From NCBI GenBank assembly GCA_018398815.1, contig CM031603.1, forward strand, positions 6,039,513-6,103,512: a DNA stretch of 64,000 bases, given 5' to 3'. Position numbers and translations under genes: made by a program. Each line of letters opens with the position of its first letter. Within the stretch, counting starts at the first letter, position 1. The notes under the pieces are model-generated. The model did not search any database. It was not told where the DNA came from and was given only the letters and a program-made list of their open reading frames with translations. This DNA comes from Conus ventricosus (taxonomy: Eukaryota > Mollusca > Gastropoda > Neogastropoda > Conidae). This document shows positions 1 through 7,890 of the stretch, piece after piece.

Positions 1-44
1 TTACGGGTTTTGCTCGCTAAAAGAAGCAATGAGTAACTTCGACA

Positions 45-496
45 TTGCTCTCAAACTTAACACATGCGAATCTGAAAACAATGTTGACCTTCAAACCTGA
101 AGAAGAAGAAGTAGGGTACTATTTTGATAAAGAGCTAGCTAAAATGTTAGGCTTTACAACTGCCAATCGGCCGTTCATAGTTTTAGAGTTACGCCAAACA
201 AAACTACTTATGAGGGAGAAAATCCGCTCGATCTTGCATTACATTCATTACTCTATGTTCATTTGGATGAGCTGGAGCACTGATGAAAACTTATATGATG
301 GAAGGCCCCCAACTGTTTTAAGAGCTCTTCCGTCAGGGAAAGCTGCATATTGCGATTATGAAATTATACAATTCCCTAATTTACAGTTTAAAAGATTAGT
401 TTGTGGGAGGGTCGGATCATTTAAATAAAAATCAAAGACAAAACAGGGAAAGTCGTGAAATGTGATAACCTGCACATTGTTTTGGAAATAAAATAA
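45..496 (+). pseudogene. Polinton minor-capsid-like protein, frameshifted
   Basis: An open frame of about 127 codons ends at 428. The neighbouring frame then continues with a short IKIKDKTGK-type segment to a stop at 494-496, so one indel separates the two. The ending pattern (a 'RLVxG...' strand followed by an 'I.I.D.TG.' strand and a final hydrophobic strand) resembles the C-terminal part of the minor capsid/penton-like protein of metazoan Polintons. This is recognition from memory and is moderate at best. The start at 45 is arbitrary, because the frame may begin further upstream. Confidence 0.45.
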
Positions 497-512
497 TACG
501 TTGTACTAAAAC

Positions 513-802
513 ATGTCGCGTGGGCCAGAAGAATCAGGAGTTACATTAGCGCCTGTGAGGTGTATAACTTTAGAATTAAAAGACCTTGCAGACGTTGCGG
601 ACTTTGAACAGAACGGTGAGATAGGCGCTTTGTATGGTTTGAGTACACTAAAGATGGTGATTATAAACGCAAAGAGGTTGGCGACAACAAAAAGTTTCCT
701 AAACTAGAACAACTGCGCAATCTAGAGGCAAATAATGTTGGCCAGTATGAATATAAAATAGTTCGAAAACCTGACCTCAAATGGCACTTAGAACCATTTT
801 AG
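513..802 (+). pseudogene. Polinton-associated small protein, unknown, broken
   Basis: An ATG frame runs from 513 to 707. From about 640 another frame carries a charged segment (beginning FVWFEYTKDGDYKRK) to a stop at 800-802, so the original protein was probably about 95 residues with one frameshift near 620-640. I do not recognise the family. Its position between the capsid-like and ATPase genes suggests a structural or accessory Polinton protein. Confidence 0.35.
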
Positions 803-884
803 AATGGGAAATAAAATTTGAATTCATAACCCATTTACATATTTTAGCCGTCAAAAAAGTTTCAGAAAAGCATTCAACTCTGGC

Positions 885-1058
885 CCTTTACATGTAAGTC
901 TTATGCCGGACGACAATAGTCGGAAAGAAATTGAAATAACGCCGTATGGGAAAAAACAGTACATCCTCCACAGAAAAGAAACAGTTGTAAAAAAGCTTCT
1001 ACAAATTACAGTTCTTTCCAAGCAGAAAATTAGGAGACACGTTCACAATGATATTTGA
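885..1058 (+). pseudogene. Small Polinton-region reading frame, unknown
   Basis: An open segment of about 57 codons, rich in Lys and Arg, ends at TGA 1056-1058. No start codon is clear and the upstream part is broken. It is included because it lies on the same strand and spacing as the other Polinton frames. Function is not recognised. Confidence 0.25.
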
Positions 1059-1189
1059 AATTTCTGTCTTTAAAGATGCGGAGAGGGGGTGGGGTTGTGG
1101 GCGTTAGTGACGTCCTTATAAAAGGAATTAATATTAGCTGGCCAAAACTTAGACGTTAAACGCCTTAACGTTACCATCGTCGTTCTTCA

Positions 1190-1367
1190 CAATGGCGAGG
1201 ATATTAAGATCATAACAACAAGCAACAAAATCAATGTTGACTTAAATAGAAACAATCTTACAGAACTAAATTGGATTAATCTTACACATTTAGGCCTCAT
1301 AGGGTTTTATTATACTGAACACAGTTTTGACGGAGAGTATGATAAAATAATAACTGGATTAGATTAA
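1190..1367 (+). pseudogene. Small Polinton-region reading frame, unknown
   Basis: About 58 codons run open up to TAA 1365-1367, with a hydrophobic centre (INLTHLGLIGFYY) and a charged end. It sits 17 bases before the ATPase frame. There is no recognisable domain. The tight spacing is typical of a Polinton gene block. Confidence 0.25.
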
Positions 1368-1383
1368 ATTCTGTTATAAAACT

Positions 1384-1994
1384 ATGGAGCAGTTAAACTT
1401 TATGATAAATCCCCTCATGTTCAATGATTTGTGGGCAAACTGGTTGTGGAAAAACAATATTGTCCTAGACTTATTACAAACAGTTTATCGCTATAATTTT
1501 GATCATATTGTGATTTTCTGTCCAACAAATTAAAAGGAACAAAGCATATCATGATAGAAGGTTTATATGGACAGACAATGACGTATATTTAGTTAATCCT
1601 AGCACTAAACTGAGTGAGTGTTTAGAATACTTTTATAAAGTGTTTGAAGGAACGCAGACACTCTTTATTATAGATGACTGTTCGGCAGAAAAAGATATAG
1701 TTAAAAAGAGAAAACTTTGTCAAAGCTGGCTTTCAGCGGAAGACATGATGGGATAAGTGTGTGGATTTTATGCCAGAAATATAACTCGGTTTTTAAAAGA
1801 CTTTAGAGAACAGTTTAAAGACTGTAGTGCTATTTCACATGAAAGACAGAGACTCATTTGAAGAATGTTTGCGCGAAAATGATGTTATTGAAAACGATCA
1901 AGAAAAACATAGGATTAAACAAAAACTAAAATCTGAAAAGTTTTGTAAATTAGTATTAAAAACGGAAAAACCCCAACAGTATGTCTGTTTGTAG
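1384..1994 (+). pseudogene. Polinton A32-like packaging ATPase, frameshifted
   Basis: This is a remnant of the FtsK/HerA-superfamily ATPase that packages DNA in Polinton-type elements. A Walker A P-loop GQTGCGKT is encoded at 1433-1456, and a Walker B strand LFIIDD at 1661-1678. A downstream LAFSGRH / QKYNSV block (about 1722-1795) is characteristic of this ATPase. At least three frame changes and in-frame stops separate the parts (after 1465, near 1530, near 1715 and near 1800), so the gene is dead or the read is indel-rich. The intact family protein is about 230-260 residues, which matches the span. Confidence 0.82.
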
Positions 1995-2229
1995 ATAATC
2001 GTTATTTTTTGGTTATTGAAGTCTTACTTGTCAGAGAACAGGGAAGGCGGCTTTTAGCCACTTTCGCCCAAAAACTTGGCGGAGGAGCAAGTGAGTTAGA
2101 ATTGGTAAAAAAGCAGTTCTCTGTTTGAGTGCAATCACAGGGTTAATGATCTACTCTAATTTCCCCAGCAATGTTCAGACTGTTTCATATGTTTTCCTGG
2201 CTGCCAGTCTGTGTAACATTGCCCTCTTT

Positions 2230-2385
2230 AAAAAAAAAAAAAGGGGGGGGGGGGGGGGGGAGAAAAAAGAGAAAAGATTTAAAAAGACAGAAAAAAAGAA
2301 AACGAAAGGAAAAAATAGGGGAGGCAAACACTGACACAGGGAACAAAACAAAAAACAAAACAAAACAAAAAACAAAACATGACCG
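2230..2385. repeat. Poly-A / poly-G and purine-rich low-complexity tract
   Basis: An A run of about 12 is followed by about 18 G, then A/G-rich and (AAAAC)n-like sequence. It separates the Polinton remnant from the hammerhead-bearing repeat. Confidence 0.85.
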
Positions 2386-2832
2386 TCCATGGACAAACCT
2401 TTCAGCCTTTTTTCCCCCACTACTTAATTCTTCAGCATCATATTGTTTGGTCAATCAGTGGGAGATTGCATCTCTTAGGAGATCCAAGTAAAGGCTGTCC
2501 TGCACAATTCTTAGCCACTGACATTGCTTGAGTTATAGAACAGCAGAGCTGACCACTCAAACTGTTCCATATCTTTTAATCTCCCTTGTATCCTTGAATG
2601 GATCCTCAGGCATAGGCTCAAAGATTGTCCCCTACATTTTATACTGTTTGTATAATATTTTACTTTTTTAGCAACTTTTTCTCTCTCAACACTTTCGTTT
2701 TATTTCATGTTTTCTATCCTTCACTGGCTGCTTTGGGGTGCTGTTGGATTCTTTTTTGAACCCTTGGTGGCGAGAACACCACAGAATTATGAACTGTGGT
2801 GTGTCTCGATTTGACACCAGGAGCGCAGGCAT

Positions 2833-2894
2833 GATCAGCCGTGTCTCCCTGATGAGTCCGATCCAGCGGACGAAAGGCCTAGGAGCAGGCAATC
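2833..2894 (+). ncRNA. Type I hammerhead self-cleaving ribozyme, copy 1
   Basis: The conserved core CTGATGA (2849-2855) and GAAA (2872-2875) flank stem II, GTCC/GGAC (2856-2859 with 2868-2871) with an 8-nt loop. Stem III is the palindrome AGGCCT (2875-2880), so the loop is essentially absent; such minimal stem III motifs are known to work better as dimers. Stem I pairs CTCC (2845-2848) with GGAG (2882-2885). It continues past an internal GTGT/CA loop with GCC/GGC and GAT/ATC pairs. Predicted cleavage is after A2881. All core nucleotides are present. Folding was done by eye only. Confidence 0.85.
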
Positions 2895-3493
2895 CAAATA
2901 GATCTGCCTTCAGAAGGGATCATGATGGTTCCCTCAGGCAGCTGGTGAAGGGTTTTTCATATTTTTAATATATTTCCCCCATTTTCTTCAGCTTCATTTT
3001 TTTTTCTCTATAAGTTCAAATCTTTGCAAAGTCATTATTATAATGACGGAAGAATTGTTAGCCTGCACTTGTTTTCCCCCACTACTTAATTCTTCAGCAT
3101 CATATTGTTTGGTCAATCAGTGGGAGATTGCATCTCTTAGGAGATCCAAGTAAAGGCTGTCCTGCACAATTCTTAGCCACTGACATTGCTTGAGTTATAG
3201 AACAGCAGAGCTGACCACTCAAACTGTTCCATATCTTTTAATCTCCTTGTATCCTTGAATGGATCCTCAGGCATAGGCTCAAAGATTGTCCCCTACATTT
3301 TATACTGTTTGTATAATACTTTTACTTTTTTAGCAACTTTTTCTCTCTCAACACTTTCGTTTTATTTCATGTTACTATCCTTCACTGGCTGCTTTGGGGT
3401 GCTGTTGGATTCTTTTTTGAACCCTTGGTGGCGAGAACACCACAGAATTATGGACTTTGGTGTGTCTCTATTTGACGCCAAGAGCACAGACAC

Positions 3494-3555
3494 AATCAGC
3501 CGTGTCTCCCTGATGAGTCCGATCCAGCGGACGAAAGGCCTAGGAGCAGGCAATC
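3494..3555 (+). ncRNA. Type I hammerhead self-cleaving ribozyme, copy 2
   Basis: This has the same core as copy 1, offset by 661 bases: CTGATGA at 3510-3516, GTCC/GGAC stem II, GAAA, palindromic AGGCCT stem III, and CTCC/GGAG plus GCC/GGC in stem I. The only change in the motif is at the distal end of stem I (AAT instead of GAT), which costs one outer base pair. Predicted cleavage is after A3542, so a transcript through both copies would release a 661-nt RNA. Confidence 0.85.
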
Positions 3556-3756
3556 CAAATAGATCTGCCTTCAGAAAGGATCACGATGGTTCCCTCAGGC
3601 AGCTTGTGAAGGGTTTTTCATATTTTTAATATATTTCCCCCATTTTCTTCAGCTTCATTTTTTTTCTATAAGTTCAAATCTTTGCAAAGTCATTATTATA
3701 ATGACGGAAGAATTGTTAGCCTGCACTTGTTTTCCCCCACTACTTAATTCTTCAGC

Positions 3757-4437
3757 CAACAAGGAAGTAACACCTGATCCCATGAAAGCAAACAAAACAA
3801 AAATGGCTGCCCTCTTACAATGTCATCCCAGGAGTCTTTTCAGTCATTTCATGTACATAGCCTTTCCTTGGTGAGTGGCCATTTTATTCAGTTAGGAATC
3901 TGTTCTCTCTTTGATCATTCCCTCTTTCCTCTTTCCTGGCTGTCAGTCAGCGTAACTCTGCCCTCATGTTTCCCTCTCCTTTTCCCCCAGCAGTCGTGAG
4001 TCTGTCCTTCATTCAGTGTATTTAGCCTTTCCTTGGTGACTCATCCATCGGACTCAGGTAGAGTTTCAGTGCCATAGGCAACCCCTCCCTCTTTTGACTC
4101 CTGTCAACATGGCACGTTCTGAGTAGTTGCTTTTTTTGTATTGTTTGTAATGCCATTTTCTGTTTGCTTGCCTGTTCACAGCATTCCTCAGAATACACTG
4201 GCTTTGTGTACCTTGTGTTACATGCCATTCTTTGAATAATCATTATTCACTGCTCATTACTTGTAGCTAATCAACTGGTTGCGGTTGATACATTGATTTT
4301 TATGACTTTTCTGTTTTAACTCGGTGAGTGTGGCTTATGTGACAGTTCTCTTTATAGCCCGAAAATGATGGTAATAGTGATTCATTGTGGTGTCCGATCA
4401 TGACACATGCATTTTCCCAAGGGAACACCTGCTGAGG
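3757..4437. other. Non-coding stretch, nothing recognised
   Basis: AT-rich intergenic or intronic sequence with no supported gene. Open frames here are short and lack any family pattern. Confidence 0.6.
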
Positions 4438-4952
4438 CAGGCATGCCTACCGTCCTTGACCATCCGGGATTTGTCCCGGAAAGTTGATTTTAGAAGCCAC
4501 AGGCGTCCTGGAAAAAAAAATAATTTCGGGTGTCCCGGAAAAAAAGAGTCGGGAGTTAAAAAGCCGTTCTTATCGTGCTGCACAGAACTGAGCCAAGAAT
4601 ATCGTCTGCTAGAGTGAGTAGACATAACAACGCATGCGCGCGAAAAAAAAAAAACCCCTCGCTTTCAGTTTCACTTTCAAGTCAGAACTTGGCGTCGAAG
4701 AGGAGACATGATGTCGACACAGAGTCGGATTCTGACTCTTCGGATGGGTCAGAAAGGAGTGAAAAGAAGAAAACGACCGTGAAGTGAGGTTGTGTCTTCA
4801 AAAAAGAATTCTCGGAAAAGTGGCCTTGTCTACAACAAGGGAGGAAAGGAGTTTCGTCTATCTTGACACTGTTCTATCCCTGATTTTACGGATTTGTCCC
4901 CGATTTCTGTCTGTATTGTCCCGGAAAGCAAATTTTGGGGTAGGCATGCCTG
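4438..4952. mobile_element. Non-autonomous hAT-like DNA transposon (MITE), about 515 bp
   Basis: The ends are 14-bp perfect terminal inverted repeats beginning CAGGCATGCCTACC (4438-4451 and 4939-4952). The repeat itself contains the palindrome GGCATGCC. GCTGAGG flanks both sides (4431-4437 and 4952-4958), compatible with an approximately 8-bp target duplication that overlaps the end by one base. Subterminal CCGGGA/TCCCGG motifs occur at both ends. The CAGG start and the duplication size suggest hAT. The interior encodes only a short Ser/Asp-rich stretch, so it is non-autonomous. Confidence 0.6.
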
Positions 4953-4960
4953 CTGAGGTC

Positions 4961-5488
4961 TCTGCTATACAACACAACTCTACACAGTACAGAACAAGTA
5001 TAATGCAGCACAATGTTGTTGTCGGCTCTGCTATACAACACAACTCTACACAGTACAGAACAAGTATAATGCAGCACAATGTTGTTGTCGGCTCTGCTAT
5101 ACAACAAAACTCTACACAGTACGGAACAAGTATAATGCAGCACAACGTTGTTGTCGGCTCTGCTATACAACACAACTCTACACAGCACAGAACAAGTATA
5201 ATGCAGCACAATGTTGTTGTCGGCTCTTCTATACAACACAACTCTACACAGTACAGAACAAGTATAATGCAGCACAATGTTGTTGTCGGCTCTGCTATAC
5301 AACACAACTCTACACAGTACAGAACAAGTATAATGCAGCACAATGTTGTTGTCGGCTCTGCTATACAACACAACTCTACACAGCACAGAACAAGTATAAT
5401 GCAGCACAATGTTGTTGTCAGCTCTGCTATACAACACAACTCTACACAGTACAGAACAAGTATAATGCAGCACAATGTTGTTGTCGGG
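4961..5488 (+). repeat. 66-bp minisatellite, 8 copies
   Basis: Eight direct copies of a 66-bp unit are almost identical. The unit length is a multiple of three, so it stays open in one + frame as a 22-residue repeat starting SAIQHNSTQYRT. It ends 12 bases before the probable NGLY1 splice acceptor (CTGTTGCAG at 5492-5500). That makes it intronic rather than coding, although the frame runs unbroken into the exon. Confidence 0.9.
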
Positions 5489-5500
5489 GACCTGTTGCAG

Positions 5501-6694
5501 AGGAGTCAGAGTGACTTTCTGCGGAGGATCCAGAGCACCATGGAGCACGTGAACCTGTACGAAGACCCCAACCTGCAGCACAAAGCCAGGACCACCATGC
5601 CTGTGGCCCAGCTCCAACAACAAGCTGAAACCCGCCACACCTCTCTTCAGCAGCTGGCTGGTGGGGAGGCAGCTAGCGTGGACTTGAAGGACTGCTTGCT
5701 CTTGGAGCTGCTCAGCTGGTTCAAAAAGTCGTTTTTCCACTGGGTGGATTCCCCGCCTTGCCAGAGATGCGGCGGAAGTACACATCACATGGGCAGCGCG
5801 AATCCCACACCTGAAGAGCTGACTTGGGGGGGACACGGGTGGAGAATCACCGATGTGACACCTGCAGAGAAATGACGCGCTTCCCTCGCTACAACCATCC
5901 CAGCAAGCTGCTGGAGACGCGGCGTGGCCGTTGCGGGGAGTGGGCCAATTGTTTCACGTTGTGCTGTCGGGCTCTAGGGTTTGAAGCCAGGTATGTTCTG
6001 GACTGGACCGACCATGTTTGGACTGAGGTGTACTCGGAGAGTCAGAAGCGCTGGCTGCACTGCGACCCCTGTGAGAACGTCTGCGACAAACCTTTGCTGT
6101 ACGAGGAGGGCTGGGGCAAGAAGCTGACCTATGTCCTGGCCTTCTCCAAGGACGAGGCTCAGGACGTCACCTGGAGGTACTCTGCTAAGCACGCCGAAGT
6201 CCTGACACGCAGGACACTGTGCAGGGAACCCTGGCTGGTCAGCGTGCTCCACAACATCTTCTGCAACCAACTGCGGGGGATGGAGGAAGGCCGAAGGCAG
6301 GAGATGCAGCGGCGGTTGGTTGTGGAGCTGGTGGAGCTGATCACTGTGAAGAGAGAGAGCGGCCAACAGCTGCCTGGGCGGAGCTCAGGGTCTCTGGCGT
6401 GGCGACAGGCCCGTGGGGAAGTGGGACAAGCCGCAACGCCCATCCAGCGTCAGTATGTGTTCCGACTGCTGGATGAAGAGAAGCACAGCGAGGTGGTGCA
6501 CATCAAGTACAGCTGTGCTCAGGACCTGTACATACGCACGTCGGCCCATGACATCAGCACCTCCCAGTGGCACGGGTGTGTAAGCAGTGCCAAAAGTGTG
6601 TTCAGGAAGGAGGAGAGCGACTGGAAGATGACCTACCTGGCCAGGGAACCGGGGGCACAGTCCGGGGAAGTGTCCTGGAAGTTTGACCTGTCAG
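5501..6694 (+). CDS. NGLY1: Peptide:N-glycanase (NGLY1) catalytic exon; contains one frameshift
   Basis: NGLY1 removes N-glycans from misfolded glycoproteins in the cytosol during ER-associated degradation. This exon encodes the linker helix, the transglutaminase-like core and the start of the PAW domain. Zinc-site pairs CQRC and CDTC are present. The catalytic triad is Cys in GRCGEWANCF, His in DWTDHVWTEVY and Asp in WLHCDPCENVCDKPLLYE. The reading frame switches at a run of seven G (5826-5832), where one G appears to be missing; this could be an assembly error or a real lesion. The start follows a TTGCAG acceptor and the end is a CAG|GTCAGT donor (phase 1). The N-terminal PUB domain is not in the window. 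Vertebrate genes split this region into many exons; here it is one. Confidence 0.9.
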
Positions 6695-6841
6695 GTCAGT
6701 GCAGTGCTCCTCTGTGTTTTTGATGCCCAATGGCTTATTTGTTCTTGTGCAAAAGGCTTTATTATCTATTAATGTAAAGTTTAAATTTCTTTCATCAAAA
6801 CAATGAGGTCTGATGTATGAAAAAGTTGAAAACATACTCCT

Positions 6842-6964
6842 CCCCCCCCCCCCCCCCCCCCCCCCCACACACACACACATACACTCACACAGACACATGG
6901 AGACACCCAGACATGTATGTATGCATGCAAGCATGCGCAGTCAGACAAACACACACACGCATAA

Positions 6965-7031
<67 letters not shown>
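6842..7031. repeat. Poly-C and (CA)n microsatellite
   Basis: A run of about 25 C is followed by interrupted and then pure CA repeats, about 30 uninterrupted CA units at the end. Confidence 0.95.
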
Positions 7032-7032
<1 letters not shown>

Positions 7033-7235
7033 TATCTGACTGAAACAAGGTTACAGTGGTTGTATCAACATTTATAAAAACACAACTTCGAGATACAAAT
7101 ATTTTTAGAATAGGGAAAAGGAAAGAATAATAATATTAGCACATGCCTGAGGAGGTAAAAATAATACAGCTATCTCTCTCACATTTTTCTTCAGACACTC
7201 CATTAACAACCCTCCCTTCACCACCCTGTCTCCTG

Positions 7236-7265
7236 CTCTCTCTCTCTCTCTCTCTTTCACACACA

Positions 7266-7352
<87 letters not shown>
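7236..7352. repeat. (CT)n then (CA)n microsatellite
   Basis: A short CT tract runs into roughly 47 CA units with a single TA interruption. Confidence 0.95.
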
Positions 7353-7354
<2 letters not shown>

Positions 7355-7746
7355 TGTCTTTGCTTTCCAGGTTAGGAGAAAAAAAAAAAGACTGAAACAC
7401 AATCAAGAAAGTTAGTATTCATGATTGCATAACGCTCACATGCCCGCATGCACGCACGCGCACCAACACATACACACAATAACATCCTCTTTCTTGCATT
7501 GATCACACACATGTACATATCATTGGTCAGAGTGTGTGAGTACTTATAAACACTAATTTCATAAGCACACATGTAATGCAATACAAATTATACATAATAC
7601 ACAGGAAAACAGCCATCGCTGTAGCATAAGATAGCTTACATATTACTCATGAGTTGCCCAGCGTTTAAAAAAAAAAAAAAAAAAAAAAAGGAAGAGAGAA
7701 AAAAAAAAGGAAAAAAGAAGAAAAAAAAAGCCTTGCCCTATGTGTA

Positions 7747-7890
7747 CATTAGGCAGCAAGCCATACTGATGTAGGCAAGTGTTGATGGGTGAGTCTGCAG
7801 TTGTACCAACAGTCACACATTAGGCAGCAAGCCATACTGATGTAGGCAAGTGTTGATGGGTGAGTCTGCAGTTGTACCAACAGTCACACT
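7747..7890 (+). repeat. 72-bp tandem duplication
   Basis: Two essentially identical adjacent copies begin with CATTAGGCAGCAAGCC. No coding content. Located in the NGLY1 intron. Confidence 0.85.

Larger units (their letters stand above)
1..2130 (+). mobile_element. Degraded Polinton/Maverick (adintovirus-like) segment
   Basis: Five or more short reading frames lie on one strand, closely packed, and all are interrupted by frameshifts or stops. The order is a minor-capsid-like protein, three small unknown proteins, a packaging ATPase and a short tail frame. A compact cluster with an FtsK/HerA-type ATPase is typical of Polintons, large self-synthesising DNA transposons related to adenovirus-like viruses. 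Base composition is more AT-rich than the NGLY1 exons. No polymerase B, integrase or terminal inverted repeat is visible; the element continues off the left edge. The ATPase assignment is firm and the rest rests on context. Confidence 0.75.
2414..3756 (+). mobile_element. Tandem ~660-bp retrozyme-like element (two units plus partial third)
   Basis: Unit 1 (2414-3075, 662 bp) and unit 2 (3076-3733, 658 bp) are near-identical direct repeats, followed by 23 bp of a third copy (3734-3756). Each unit contains one hammerhead ribozyme core on the + strand. A tandem arrangement with one self-cleaving motif per unit is the hallmark of retrozymes and of the pseudo-LTRs of Penelope-like elements. The units carry no convincing protein-coding capacity; their short open frames of 60-124 codons match nothing I know. 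Whether this is an autonomous retrozyme or a tailless Penelope pseudo-LTR dimer cannot be told here. Confidence 0.7.

Noticed and set aside
2738..3629. Open frames of 76 and 124 codons in the hammerhead repeat units
   Set aside because: Overlap the ribozyme core and match no protein family; differ in length between the two units.
4858..5836. Minus-strand frames across the 66-bp array
   Set aside because: Antisense to the array and the NGLY1 exon.
6781..7415. Frames made of Cys-Val or His-Thr repeats
   Set aside because: Translations of CA/GT microsatellites.
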